From JAFDBW01 sp963723355 (lineage in GTDB: Bacteria > Desulfobacterota > Desulfuromonadia > Desulfuromonadales > BM103): DNA of 64,000 nucleotides. The notes under the pieces were generated by a model that had not been told where the DNA came from, did not search any database, and saw nothing but the letters and a program-made list of their open reading frames with translations. Numbering within the stretch: the stretch's first letter is position 1; the number at the start of each line of letters is the position of its first letter. Position numbers and translations under genes: made by a program. Where the stretch lies: the NCBI GenBank assembly GCA_963723355.1, contig CAVRQQ010000005.1:62001-126000 (forward strand), written 5' to 3'. Positions 43,966 to 52,646 of this stretch are shown one piece after another.

Positions 43966-46248
43966 TCAGGATTCCGGTTTCATCAACAGCCCCGGCAGCA
44001 CCAGCAGATCGCTGATCACGGCAAAAAGCATGATCAGGGCGCTTAAAAAGCCGAACTGAATACTCGGCACAAAGCTGGCGCAGAGCAGAATACCGAAGCC
44101 GCCGGTCATGATCAGAGAGGTGGTGATGATCGGCGAGCCCTTGTTGATGACTGCCAATTGCACGGCCTTGTTCACAGGCTGGTTCAGCATCCGTTGATGT
44201 TGGTATTCACAGATAAAATGGATGGTGTCATCGACTGCGATGCCGATCGCCACTGCGGCGATGATGGCCGTGGCACTGTTCAGTGGGATGCCGCAAAATC
44301 CCATCACGGCGAAATTGAAGAGGATCGGCAAAACATTGGGAACCATGGCAAGCAGGCCCAGTTTGAGCGAACGGAAAATCGCAAACATCAACAAAAAAAT
44401 CAGCAGGAACGCCAGCGACAGGCTCTGAATCTGGCTGTTGACGATGAAACTGATCAGCTTGTTGGCAATCAGGGTCTTGCCGGTTACGCGCGCCTGATAG
44501 GGCGTATCAGCGGTAATTTCATCAAGATAAACCTGCAGATCAGCGATGTATTGCGCAACCGCACCGGAATTATGCTCGGTAATTCGGGCCGAAATCCGGG
44601 CCCAGCGGCGTTGTTCGTCGATAAAGTTATCGATTTCATCCCCATCGTACAACAGCAGGTACTGAGCTGCCATACCGCGGCTGTCCGGCAATTTAAAATA
44701 GGCCTTCTCTTCCTGATGAAACGCCTTGTTCATTTCCCGCAGAAAATTGCCGACCGAGGTCACCTGGCTGACAATCGGCTGCCGCTGCAGGTACTCTTCA
44801 ATCTGCTGCAAAAGGCCAAGAGCCTGTGGATCGAGAAGAAGATCGGGCTCTGGAGCCTGCAGAGACACTTCGATGGTCTCAACCCCGCCCAGGCTTTGGT
44901 CGATAAACCGGGAATCCTGGTAGACATGGCTGCTTTTTTTGAAATATTCGAGCAGGTTGGTTTCGACCTTGATTCTGGATGCACCGAACAGGGAGATCAG
45001 GACCAGCACCGCTGAACTCCACAGGATGAGTGTCCGGTGTGCAGGGAGCCTGGCCGCGAAGGCCTCCAGCCTGCCATGCAGCGGTGAGCTGTGTTGAATC
45101 GACGAACCTTTTAGCCCGACCTTGTGGCGGAGAAAGTAAAGTCCCAGGGGGATCAGGGTCATCGACAGGACGAATTCAGCCAGCATGCCACCTGCAGCGG
45201 CGAGGCCGAAATGACGGATCGGCGGGACATCACTGACTGCCAGCGATGCAAAACCAATGGCGGTGGTGAAACTGGTCAGGAAACAGGGCACTGCCAGACG
45301 GACCAGGGTCGTTTTCATGACATCCATCAAGGGTATCTGCCGCCGGTCCTGTTTGAGGAATTCATTGAAAACGTGAATACTGTCAGAAACCGCCAGGGCC
45401 ATGATCAACGGTGGCAGAATTGATGTAATCGGGCTGATGGCCCCGCCAATCAGGTTGAGAAAAGCCAGGGTCCAGATCAGGCAGACACTGATGTTGACCA
45501 TGGCCAGCAGGATCGCCCAGCGGTTGCGCAGCGCCAGGCTGACCAGAATAATCAGCAGGGTGAAGGTCAGCGGCATGAACACCATCAGGTCCCGGTTCAT
45601 GAAGCGGCTCAGGTTGACATCGGTCGCCAGCCAGCCGGCAATATGCCATTCGAAACCGGGCCAGGGAGGCTCCAGGTCCCGAAAATTTTCTTCGATCCTG
45701 TGCACCAACTGTTCATCGAACGCGGGGTTCTCCGGCTGACTTGCCGGGCGCACGAGGAACAGTGCGGCCGTGGATGCTCGATTGACCAGGTTGTCGCGGA
45801 TCAGGCTACTGGCCAGAGCGCGTTGACGAAGAGACTCTTTTTCAAGATCGTTTTGCGGGGGCTCTTCGAGTAACGGCTGAACAATAAAGTCGCTGTTGGA
45901 ACCGATGAAATCATCGACATTGGCAAGGCTTAGGACGTCTGCCACACCATCGAGTTCTTCCAGGCGCCGCGTCTGCTCAAGGATAAAGCTGATCACTGTC
46001 GGCTCTAAAACATCTGCAGCGGAAAAGCCGATCACCAGGATTTCATCTTCACCAAACTGCTCTTTAAAGGTTTCGTAAAAAACCAGATCGGGATCGTTGT
46101 CGATAATCAGAGATTCAACCGAGGTTTCTGTCGGCAAAGTGGCGTAGTAATAGCCGAAAATACCGGTCAGTATAACAAGAACAGACAGGTAAAGGAGGGG
46201 ATAACGGAAGATCAGATCACAGTTTTTGCCGACGAGTTGTTTTATCAA
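43966..46248 (-). CDS. RND-superfamily (MMPL/HpnN-like) exporter
   Basis: 760 residues with twelve predicted membrane segments in two similar halves: one segment near 15-30, a periplasmic domain, a bundle of five near 220-385, then the same plan again from about 405. GDDEIL-like charged residues (FGEDEILVIGF) are in the first periplasmic loop, and the second membrane bundle contains AVAIGIAVDDTIHF, a typical RND motif with the proton-relay aspartates; the first has MALAVSDSIHVFNEF. Such proteins move hydrophobic lipids or hopanoids to the periplasm or outer membrane. The gene follows an outer-membrane protein and a LolA-like protein, the usual three-component set. Confidence 0.85.
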   Translation of the reverse strand: MIKQLVGKNCDLIFRYPLLYLSVLVILTGIFGYYYATLPTETSVESLIIDNDPDLVFYETFKEQFGEDEILVIGFSAADVLEPTVISFILEQTRRLEELDGVADVLSLANVDDFIGSNSDFIVQPLLEEPPQNDLEKESLRQRALASSLIRDNLVNRASTAALFLVRPASQPENPAFDEQLVHRIEENFRDLEPPWPGFEWHIAGWLATDVNLSRFMNRDLMVFMPLTFTLLIILVSLALRNRWAILLAMVNISVCLIWTLAFLNLIGGAISPITSILPPLIMALAVSDSIHVFNEFLKQDRRQIPLMDVMKTTLVRLAVPCFLTSFTTAIGFASLAVSDVPPIRHFGLAAAGGMLAEFVLSMTLIPLGLYFLRHKVGLKGSSIQHSSPLHGRLEAFAARLPAHRTLILWSSAVLVLISLFGASRIKVETNLLEYFKKSSHVYQDSRFIDQSLGGVETIEVSLQAPEPDLLLDPQALGLLQQIEEYLQRQPIVSQVTSVGNFLREMNKAFHQEEKAYFKLPDSRGMAAQYLLLYDGDEIDNFIDEQRRWARISARITEHNSGAVAQYIADLQVYLDEITADTPYQARVTGKTLIANKLISFIVNSQIQSLSLAFLLIFLLMFAIFRSLKLGLLAMVPNVLPILFNFAVMGFCGIPLNSATAIIAAVAIGIAVDDTIHFICEYQHQRMLNQPVNKAVQLAVINKGSPIITTSLIMTGGFGILLCASFVPSIQFGFLSALIMLFAVISDLLVLPGLLMKPES

Positions 46249-46269
46249 GAAAAGTTACCTGAACCCATA

Positions 46270-48144
46270 TCAGAAAAAAGCCTTGATCCTGATGTAGGCC
46301 TGGTCGTCCCGGTCGTAAGAGCCGAACAGGGTATCATCGTCACCGCTGAAGATGTTGACACCAGTTTCACATTCGAGATTACGGAAATATTTCAGGGTTA
46401 CAGAAGGCTGCAGGTAGCTGCTCTGGTCTGTGATGGTGTAATTATATTGCAGGGAAAACTCCAGGTTCCCCTGCCAGACGGGTTTGCTGATTTCACCGAG
46501 CAATGAAACTGTATTCTCTTCAAAGTAAAGAATCTCGCTGGAGTAATCATGGATGCGATACCAGGAGCCCTGCACATTGAAATACCAATCGGTTACCGAG
46601 GTGTAATCGATACCACTGACCAGATGAATGACCGGTTTTCGCGCTGAGGTCAAGTCACTGGACAAGAAAGCGACATGGTCAATATAGGCAATTTCCCCGC
46701 GAAAGCCGACTGGATCAAGGACCGACTCCCATTCGAAGCCGACAGTCTGTTGACGTTTGTATTTGGCCTGGACTTTTTGATCAGTAAATACCGCGTCTTT
46801 CAGCAGTTCAGTTAAATCGGGATCGGGCTCACCGGAGTAATCGATATTTTTAACCGGAAAGTTGGTGATGGTCGGTAGCGTTTCCCAGCCGTAGTGATAA
46901 CTCAGGGCAAAATCGGTCTGCTCGGTTTGCCAGGTGAATCTGGCTGCCGCCGACATATTATCGAGGGACTTGCTCGGTTTGTCTGTTTCGACACGAAGGT
47001 CCCGGACATAGTCCTTCAAATCGTCAGGCGCCGACGGGTTGGCAATAATCGATTCGCGCAGATTGCGGTAAAGGGCCCAGTTGGAATCGAAATACTCGAT
47101 CTTCGACTTCTTGAACCAGGGCTGGATGATCGTTTCAAAACCGATTGATTCTCCGTGCCAGCGGTTTCGCAACATCCAGCTGGGCAGGGCCCTGTCTTCC
47201 AGGTCGATGGTGATAAATTGTCGGAAGTCCTGAGGGTTGATGCTGTCGATCGGCGAGAGCTGATCGCTTTTCCCCCAGCGAACACGCTGTTTACCAAGAG
47301 ACATCTCCCAATTGGAACGGTTATACTGCAGATACGTTTCGTGAAGTGTCAGGTCTGTCTCTTCGTCAGCCAGGTCGGAATCGTAGTAGAGCCGATCCAG
47401 ATCAATCGCGCCGCGCAGCTTGAGCGAAGACTCGGGACCGAGATCCTTATTCCAGTCAACCCCTGCCCTGCCCTGTAGTCGGGACAGTTCGGAATCTTCC
47501 GAGCCTTGCTGGTTGGTGTCATGGGCATAGTAACCCTGAGCCCAACCCCAGGCAGAGATACTGTCTCTGCCTGCTGAAGTAAACGACGAAAGTTGGATGT
47601 CAGATTCTTCTGTACCGGTTGTCTCATCAGAGGGCACAGCGCCGGGTTGAGCCTGCTCCTCTACAACAGCGACCGGCTTCTCGGGCAACTGCGCTCTCTC
47701 GGCCGGTTCCGTCTGGGGAGAAGCGCCCAGCTTCTTTGCAAGCAAAGCAGCCGGACTGGTCACAGAAATCTGGACCTGAAACGGCTCTGTTGCAGAAGAG
47801 ATAACCGAACAGACATCGTCTTTTGGCAGATCGAGGACGACTCTTAGTTTTGTCGGATAGGAACCCGTGCGAATTGTCGAGAGGCGCTGGTCATCGACTT
47901 GTAGCAACGTTGCGATGGATTGATTGCGGCTGGTGTTGTACAAATCCAAGTAGCAGCGAGTCGGAAGAGTGTCGCTGGCCGGGAGATAATCGTACTTATA
48001 ACGAACCTTTTTGTCGATCCGAAAAATGACTTCTGTCGACTCGTCGGCCGAGACAAAATCGATCCCCTGCAAAATGGCCGCATGGGTTTGGCCGACGAAA
48101 AACACCGCCAGAAATAAAAAACCGGTTATCAGGCTCGTTCGCAT
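46270..48144 (-). CDS. Exported protein with AMIN-like domain and outer-membrane barrel (DUF1302-like)
   Basis: 624 residues from the ATG at 48144. Signal peptide SLITGFLFLAVFFVGQTHA, then an N-terminal region of about 110 residues resembling an AMIN domain (TEVIFRIDKKVRYKYDY, LRVVLDLPKDD), which binds peptidoglycan or glycan. A linker rich in Pro/Glu/Gln follows (about 145-195). The remaining about 420 residues are beta-barrel with WGWAQGYYAHDTN, LGKQRVRWGKSDQLSPIDSI and the C-terminal aromatic AYIRIKAFF. WGKSDQLSPID is typical of the DUF1302 family associated with RND exporters. It is probably the outer-membrane partner of the transporter at 43966-46248, 21 bases downstream. Confidence 0.8.
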   Translation of the reverse strand: MRTSLITGFLFLAVFFVGQTHAAILQGIDFVSADESTEVIFRIDKKVRYKYDYLPASDTLPTRCYLDLYNTSRNQSIATLLQVDDQRLSTIRTGSYPTKLRVVLDLPKDDVCSVISSATEPFQVQISVTSPAALLAKKLGASPQTEPAERAQLPEKPVAVVEEQAQPGAVPSDETTGTEESDIQLSSFTSAGRDSISAWGWAQGYYAHDTNQQGSEDSELSRLQGRAGVDWNKDLGPESSLKLRGAIDLDRLYYDSDLADEETDLTLHETYLQYNRSNWEMSLGKQRVRWGKSDQLSPIDSINPQDFRQFITIDLEDRALPSWMLRNRWHGESIGFETIIQPWFKKSKIEYFDSNWALYRNLRESIIANPSAPDDLKDYVRDLRVETDKPSKSLDNMSAAARFTWQTEQTDFALSYHYGWETLPTITNFPVKNIDYSGEPDPDLTELLKDAVFTDQKVQAKYKRQQTVGFEWESVLDPVGFRGEIAYIDHVAFLSSDLTSARKPVIHLVSGIDYTSVTDWYFNVQGSWYRIHDYSSEILYFEENTVSLLGEISKPVWQGNLEFSLQYNYTITDQSSYLQPSVTLKYFRNLECETGVNIFSGDDDTLFGSYDRDDQAYIRIKAFF

Positions 48145-48181
48145 GTCAAATCCTTTAGAGTTTTGTCCGGACACCACATCT

Positions 48182-48931
48182 TTACCTCTCCAGCGCCCGA
48201 CTTGTAAAGAGAGAATCTTGCAAACCCGAGTTGTATTTGATCTCCAGGGTTTTGAGTCGCGTCTTATGTCCTGAAAGGAGGTCTTCCATCACCACCTCCG
48301 TTTCGGTTGAAATATTATCGATAACGCTAAAGTTGACCACAAAATAGCTTTTGCCATGCTGCCCCTTGTTATCGAAGAAATAGGTCTTTAAAGGAATAAA
48401 ATTTTCTTTTTCAATCCATGATACCAGCTTGCTGTACTTGCTGTCGGTCCCCGGCTTCGGGGTGCTGGTTAGAATATAGCAGGCGTGTCCGGCGATGGTT
48501 TCTGTGCCATCAAGTGCGTAATCCCATTCTTCAACAGGATGGCGCTGCATGTCTTCGTAAGTAAAGTCGGAATTGACAAAACTGCGGGCCTTCTGGCTGG
48601 CCACGATACGTCGCGTTCTTTTCAGGGCCGGAAGGTAGAGGTGTTGCTCGGTGTTGCTGCTGCCATTTTTCTCAAGGGTCAAAAAAGCTGTTCCATTGAT
48701 GTCGGCTGGAGCGGTAAAGCGGATCAGTTGCTTGCGTTCCGCATCATCGTCTTTCCGCAGGGAGATGAATTCACGGCTGCGGACATGGCCACTTTTACTG
48801 ATCAACTCCATCGTGCCATGCATCTGCATATCATCCCCAACATATCGATCGTAAGTCAATTGAGCGATCTGTGCAGGAGACAATAATTCGGCTGCAAGCG
48901 ATGTCGAAGCGAGCATTAAGAGGGCTGTCAA
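48182..48931 (-). CDS. LolA-like outer-membrane lipoprotein-sorting protein
   Basis: About 250 residues. SPAQIAQLTYDRYVGDDMQM, FISLRKDDDAERKQLIRFTAP, GTAFLTLEKNGSSN and YLPALKRTRRIVASQKARSF are the marks of the LolA-like protein that accompanies RND/MMPL exporters. From the TTG at 48931 the protein begins TALLMLASTSLAAEL, only the end of a signal peptide. If one A were added to the AAAC run at about 48944-48946, an ATG at 48954 would give a complete signal sequence (MYKTLLIVLTALLMLAS). So the start is probably broken by a one-base deletion or a sequencing error. Operon: this gene, then the barrel, then the RND protein. Confidence 0.75.
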   Translation of the reverse strand: MTALLMLASTSLAAELLSPAQIAQLTYDRYVGDDMQMHGTMELISKSGHVRSREFISLRKDDDAERKQLIRFTAPADINGTAFLTLEKNGSSNTEQHLYLPALKRTRRIVASQKARSFVNSDFTYEDMQRHPVEEWDYALDGTETIAGHACYILTSTPKPGTDSKYSKLVSWIEKENFIPLKTYFFDNKGQHGKSYFVVNFSVIDNISTETEVVMEDLLSGHKTRLKTLEIKYNSGLQDSLFTSRALER

Positions 48932-48958
48932 GACGATTAACAGTGTTTATACATGAGA

Positions 48959-49490
48959 TCAAGCCTTCGTGCTTTTCTTGAATTTTCTGAGGATAATCTC
49001 TGTTTTCAACTTCTGCAGCGGGTTGTTGCCCCCGAACCAGAGATAGCCTTTTTTCAGCTGCCGTTTATACATATCAATCTGGATGTAGTGAGGAACGGCG
49101 TAAACTTTCTGGCTTCCGGTAATAATCTTGACGACTTCCATGCTGAGCAGAGGAGCTACCAAGGTGCAGGCAGGGGCGACGGCAGGCCCTGTTCTTTTCT
49201 TTCATGCGGGCCTTGGAGATATCCAGATAGCTGATGTGATAAGGGTTGGGACCAATCCTGCAGCAAAAGCGGCAAGATTTCTTTCGTACGATTGATTTTC
49301 GTTCGTGCCAAAATAGGTATCAAAATCCATACTATCATGAGAGAACATTTGCAGCGTGCGACCGAAACCTAAAGATGCACAGGTGACGGCATATATGCCA
49401 TTTTCACATGCTGCGATGCAATTGTGGTTGTTCAGGCTCACTGAGCAGTCCAATGTACGTGGAAAACTCATTGGCAATCAAGGCGACTAT
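48959..49490 (-). pseudogene. ThiF/MoeB-like E1 remnant, truncated and frameshifted
   Basis: The 3' part (49162-48959) reads VAPLLSMEVVKIITGSQKVY and continues with the end of an E1-like protein; an upstream frame (49477-49202) has LNNHNCIAACENGIYAVTCA and LAAFAAGLVPTLITSA. Between them a piece with YLDISKARMKEK joins in a third frame. The N-terminal ATP-binding Rossmann part (GxGxxG) is missing. It is a decayed paralogue-type relative of the intact ThiF-like gene at 20662-21501, but with a different C-terminus, so probably from another subfamily. Confidence 0.6.
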
Positions 49491-49859
49491 ATTCATCTAC
49501 AACCCACAACCCGGAAAACAACTTGATTTCTGCAAATAATTAAAAGCATTAAATGTGACATTCTAACATGTTACAAGAACAAATCCATGTATGTCAGGCA
49601 GAAAAATACCAACTGCTGCCATTAAAGTATTGAAATTAGTTTTTTTGCCTGATCCAGGCTGGTTCCAGAAACGTATTCCTGGCATCGGGAGCTTGTCGAG
49701 TAGGCAGGATAGTATCAGAATTTCACGTAGACTGATATGAAACAGGTTAAAATTCAGGGAAGGTTTTTACGGAGAGGACAGCAATATAAGCGCAAAAGAT
49801 TGCAACGGAACATTTTTGAAAAACCCGCAAGTGAATAACACCTTAAGGGCTAAAGAAGC
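49491..49859. other. Intergenic stretch, nothing recognised
   Basis: About 370 bases between the ThiF remnant and the GAF-HisKA gene. No coding sequence, RNA or promoter is recognised. In the translation beyond the stop of the GAF-HisKA gene no trace of a histidine-kinase ATPase domain is seen. Confidence 0.4.
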
Positions 49860-50711
49860 TCACTCCAGCAGATGTTTGTATTTTTCCATCTCTTCAATTT
49901 CTATAAGCCGTGACTGCATGTTCTCGTACTTCCTGATGCCATCGTCAAGGTAAGAGATCAGGTAATCAACCTCTTTTTCTATAATTTCATAAAAATCATG
50001 ATCTTTAGTTTCGTCTGAAGTTTCGTCTGATGTCGATGAACCCTTGAGGTAGTACACCGCGCCCTTTATGTTGTTAAGGGGGGTGCGGATATCATGGGAA
50101 ATTCGGGCGATGAACTCACGATTGTTACACTCTGCTTCAACAAGACGATGATAGATATCGTCAAGATCGTCACTTTTGAATTTGACTCTTTTGTCGCCCA
50201 GGAACCTGCGCAACGCTGTCGCAGCCATTAAGGAGATGAGCTGGGCCTGATCCAGGTCCTCAGGGTTAAAGGGCTCGCCACTTTTTTTGTCATTAAGATT
50301 AAGGACACCGATGACTTTCTCTCTGGTCGTAATCGGGCAAGCAATGAAGGAGCCCGTCTTTCTCCGGTTGCTCCTGTAATTGGCGGAGAAGCGTTCATCC
50401 TCGGCGATGTTTTCAACCAGAACAGGCATACCCTGTTCTGCAACTTGCCCGGAGATACCCTCTCCCACCTTGACCGGTGAAGTCTTCAAGGCAGCGCTTC
50501 TCAGACCGCGAGAATTCAGAACGTAAAGTTGACCGTGCCCGTTCAGCAACATCAACGAGCTGTTTTCCGCCCCGGTCAAATGCGTTGCAAGGTCCAGAAT
50601 GTGCTGCGTGGCGTCACGCAGGTCATTGGAGGCCATGAAAGATTGATACATGGCATCAAAAGCGGATTGCAAATTTTCTGTTGCATTAGCTTCGGGGGTT
50701 GAGGCATTCAT
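49860..50711 (-). CDS. GAF-domain protein with histidine-kinase phosphoacceptor domain but no ATPase domain
   Basis: 283 residues. A GAF domain spans about 35-175 (LTGAENSSLMLLN, KVGEGISGQVAEQGMPVLVE, KTGSFIACPITTREKVIGVLNL). Near residue 205 the HisKA H-box FIARISHDIRTPLNNIKGAV gives the phosphoacceptor histidine. The protein ends shortly after, in a charged helical tail (YENMQSRLIEIEEMEKYKHL), so the HATPase_c domain of a full kinase is absent, with no frameshift evidence. It may be a phosphotransfer protein, a heterodimer partner of another kinase, or a truncated kinase. No cognate regulator is adjacent. Divergent from the CPBP protease gene. Confidence 0.75.
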   Translation of the reverse strand: MNASTPEANATENLQSAFDAMYQSFMASNDLRDATQHILDLATHLTGAENSSLMLLNGHGQLYVLNSRGLRSAALKTSPVKVGEGISGQVAEQGMPVLVENIAEDERFSANYRSNRRKTGSFIACPITTREKVIGVLNLNDKKSGEPFNPEDLDQAQLISLMAATALRRFLGDKRVKFKSDDLDDIYHRLVEAECNNREFIARISHDIRTPLNNIKGAVYYLKGSSTSDETSDETKDHDFYEIIEKEVDYLISYLDDGIRKYENMQSRLIEIEEMEKYKHLLE

Positions 50712-51006
50712 TATAATGAATCACTCATTAATGGGGACGATGGCGATAAGACTTTTAATACATAAGCACTCGGGCCATATTCATTCAACGTGACTATATT
50801 GTCAAGTCGCTTGAACAGACAAATATTAATACTTTTATTGATACAGCAAGTCCCGTACCATTTTTTTTTCAACGATATTCAGGTTGTTTAACCGTACAGC
50901 AGAGGGACTTCGTGTGCATGTGTAAAAAAATTCGACAGACATATGGCACCTTTAAACTGTCGTCGCGAAAAATGCAAATCTTTTGAAGAAAGGCGATGTC
51001 AAACAG
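50712..51006. other. Divergent intergenic region
   Basis: About 295 bases between the divergent GAF-HisKA and CPBP protease genes. It must hold promoters for both, but no clear -35/-10 or sigma-54 pair was found. No other feature. Confidence 0.3.
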
Positions 51007-51699
51007 ATGAGAGTCAACAGTCCGACATTCACAAGAGTGGCACCTTTCGTTGCCTTCATGGGTTTCATCGCAATCGAGCAAGGCTTGAGGTACCTGCTCA
51101 GTCACCAGGTGGTCAACTTTGACCCGACGCTGCTCAACTGGTTATACATTCCCAAGGCTGCGCTGACGGGACTGATTCTTTTGATATTATGGCGAAACTA
51201 TACTGAGATCAGTTTCAGGGACCTGGGAAATCTTCGCAACCTTATGCTCAGTGTTGGTTCAGGGGTGTTGGTGTTTTTCCTGTGGATCAACATGGACTGG
51301 ACCCTCGGCAGCCAGAATGCCCCCGCGGGGTTCAATCCGGACATCTTCAACACCGAAGGAGTGAGGTGGCTGATGATTGCCGTCAGGGTTACAGGGGCGG
51401 TGATTATCGTGCCGATCATGGAAGAGTTGTTCTGGCGATCTTTCCTGCTGCGCTATCTGATCGACAGCGACTTCACCAAGGTCGAAATCGGCCGTTTCAG
51501 CGTGTTTTCATTTGTGGCCGTCAGCATCCTCTTCGGCCTTGAGCACCACTATGTTTTTGCCGGGATCATGGCGGGTGTACTTTTCAATGGCATCTACTAC
51601 TACACCAGGAGCATTGCACACTGCATCGTTTCGCATGCTGTAGCCAATCTCTGCCTGGCCTACTATGTCCTAGAAACCGGCAAATGGAACTTCTGGTAA
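51007..51699 (+). CDS. CPBP (CAAX-type) membrane protease of the PEP-CTERM system (TIGR03008-like)
   Basis: 230 residues from the ATG at 51007; a TTG at 50983 is possible. About six membrane segments. The protease motifs are present: EELFWRSFLLRYL (EE-x3-R), GLEHHYVFAGIMAGVLFN (second motif with histidines) and the C-terminal SHAVANLCLAYY. This subfamily is regularly encoded with exosortase and PEP-CTERM proteins and may process or remove sorting signals. Together with the PEP-CTERM gene 200 bases downstream it forms a plus-strand pair in a minus-strand region. The sigma-54 promoter for the next gene lies in the gap, so the two are probably separately controlled. Confidence 0.82.
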   Translation: MRVNSPTFTRVAPFVAFMGFIAIEQGLRYLLSHQVVNFDPTLLNWLYIPKAALTGLILLILWRNYTEISFRDLGNLRNLMLSVGSGVLVFFLWINMDWTLGSQNAPAGFNPDIFNTEGVRWLMIAVRVTGAVIIVPIMEELFWRSFLLRYLIDSDFTKVEIGRFSVFSFVAVSILFGLEHHYVFAGIMAGVLFNGIYYYTRSIAHCIVSHAVANLCLAYYVLETGKWNFW

Positions 51700-51822
51700 G
51701 CATAAAGCTCACTAAATTCGCCCAAAATTCAGTACTAAACGAGGTGTCGAAAAATCTTACACACACATCATAATTATTCAAAAAACCTCTAAGAAACAAG
51801 CAATTACAGCGAGTTAAAAACA

Positions 51823-51838
51823 TGGCTCACTTTTTGCT
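51823..51838 (+). promoter_or_regulatory. Sigma-54 (-24/-12) promoter of PEP-CTERM gene 2
   Basis: TGGCTCACTTTTTGCT matches TGGCAC-N5-TTGC with one change; GG and GC are ten bases apart. The -12 GC is 63 bases upstream of the ATG at 51900. Confidence 0.75.
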
Positions 51839-51899
51839 TTTATGTTATTTACTTAATTGATAGTAACTATTCAAACCTCTTTTGGGCGGGAGACAGGCC

Positions 51900-52586
51900 A
51901 TGTACAGATATACTTTACTTTTTGTCACAGTTTTTTTCGCAATGGTTTCATATGCTAGTGCAGTATTTGTCCCATTTACAATTGAATCACAGCTCACAGG
52001 TGATCCCAGAGTCGGTAACCCCGACGGAATGATTGTTGACGTGACAATTGTTGTAAACAGTGCCAATACAGCAAACTGGACCGTTGACCTCAGTGCAAAT
52101 TCTACCGATCACCCCAATATAAAGTTAGGCGAATTTTACTTTAATTTTGCCTCCCCAGGAGGCAGCATTACATTTGACAACTTTGATCCATCCAGCTGGG
52201 AGGTAAAATCTCCAGCTGATACTGTAGGCGGCGGCGGCATCGAATTTTTATTTGAAGCTAGTGATCCACCTGGGCAGCCCAAGATTGACGTAAATGTGTC
52301 TCAGGCGTTAACTTTCAATATGAACACTAGTTTCACCCTAATGGAAGACTACTTCCTTGATGCTTCTGATCAGAGCTGTAGCAATGATGAAGTTCTTGGA
52401 TGTGGTCAACTGGGGGCACATGTACAGTCTCTTGTGGCTGGTGATGGTGAATCAGACAGTGGCTTTGTTCTGGGTTATTACGACGGCACTGGTACCCCTG
52501 ATGAAGTTATACCTGAGCCCTCTACGCTGATCCTGCTGGGCGTAGGCCTGGTCGGTCTCGCCGCTTATCGTCGCAAGAAGCATTGA
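51900..52586 (+). CDS. PEP-CTERM sorting-domain protein 2
   Basis: 228 residues from the ATG at 51900 (a TTG at 51882 reads in frame but lacks a site). Signal peptide YTLLFVTVFFAMVSYASA, then a beta-rich exported body of about 180 residues and the PEP-CTERM tail IPEPSTLILLGVGLVGLAAY with basic end RRKKH. The pair of cysteines in QSCSNDEVLGCGQ (about residue 160) may form a disulfide. Body unrelated to PEP-CTERM protein 1. Likely exosortase substrate and secreted matrix protein. Own sigma-54 promoter upstream and terminator downstream. Confidence 0.9.
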   Translation: MYRYTLLFVTVFFAMVSYASAVFVPFTIESQLTGDPRVGNPDGMIVDVTIVVNSANTANWTVDLSANSTDHPNIKLGEFYFNFASPGGSITFDNFDPSSWEVKSPADTVGGGGIEFLFEASDPPGQPKIDVNVSQALTFNMNTSFTLMEDYFLDASDQSCSNDEVLGCGQLGAHVQSLVAGDGESDSGFVLGYYDGTGTPDEVIPEPSTLILLGVGLVGLAAYRRKKH

Positions 52587-52606
52587 TCTTCAAGTCCATA
52601 GAATTA

Positions 52607-52637
52607 AAAAAGCCGGAGTTTTTGCTCCGGCTTTTTT
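52607..52637. terminator. Bidirectional rho-independent terminator
   Basis: AGCCGGAG-TTTTTG-CTCCGGCT, an eight-pair stem with A-run before and T-run after. It serves the plus-strand PEP-CTERM gene and the converging minus-strand subtilase gene (stop at 52647). Confidence 0.92.
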
Positions 52638-52646
52638 GTGTCTGGT

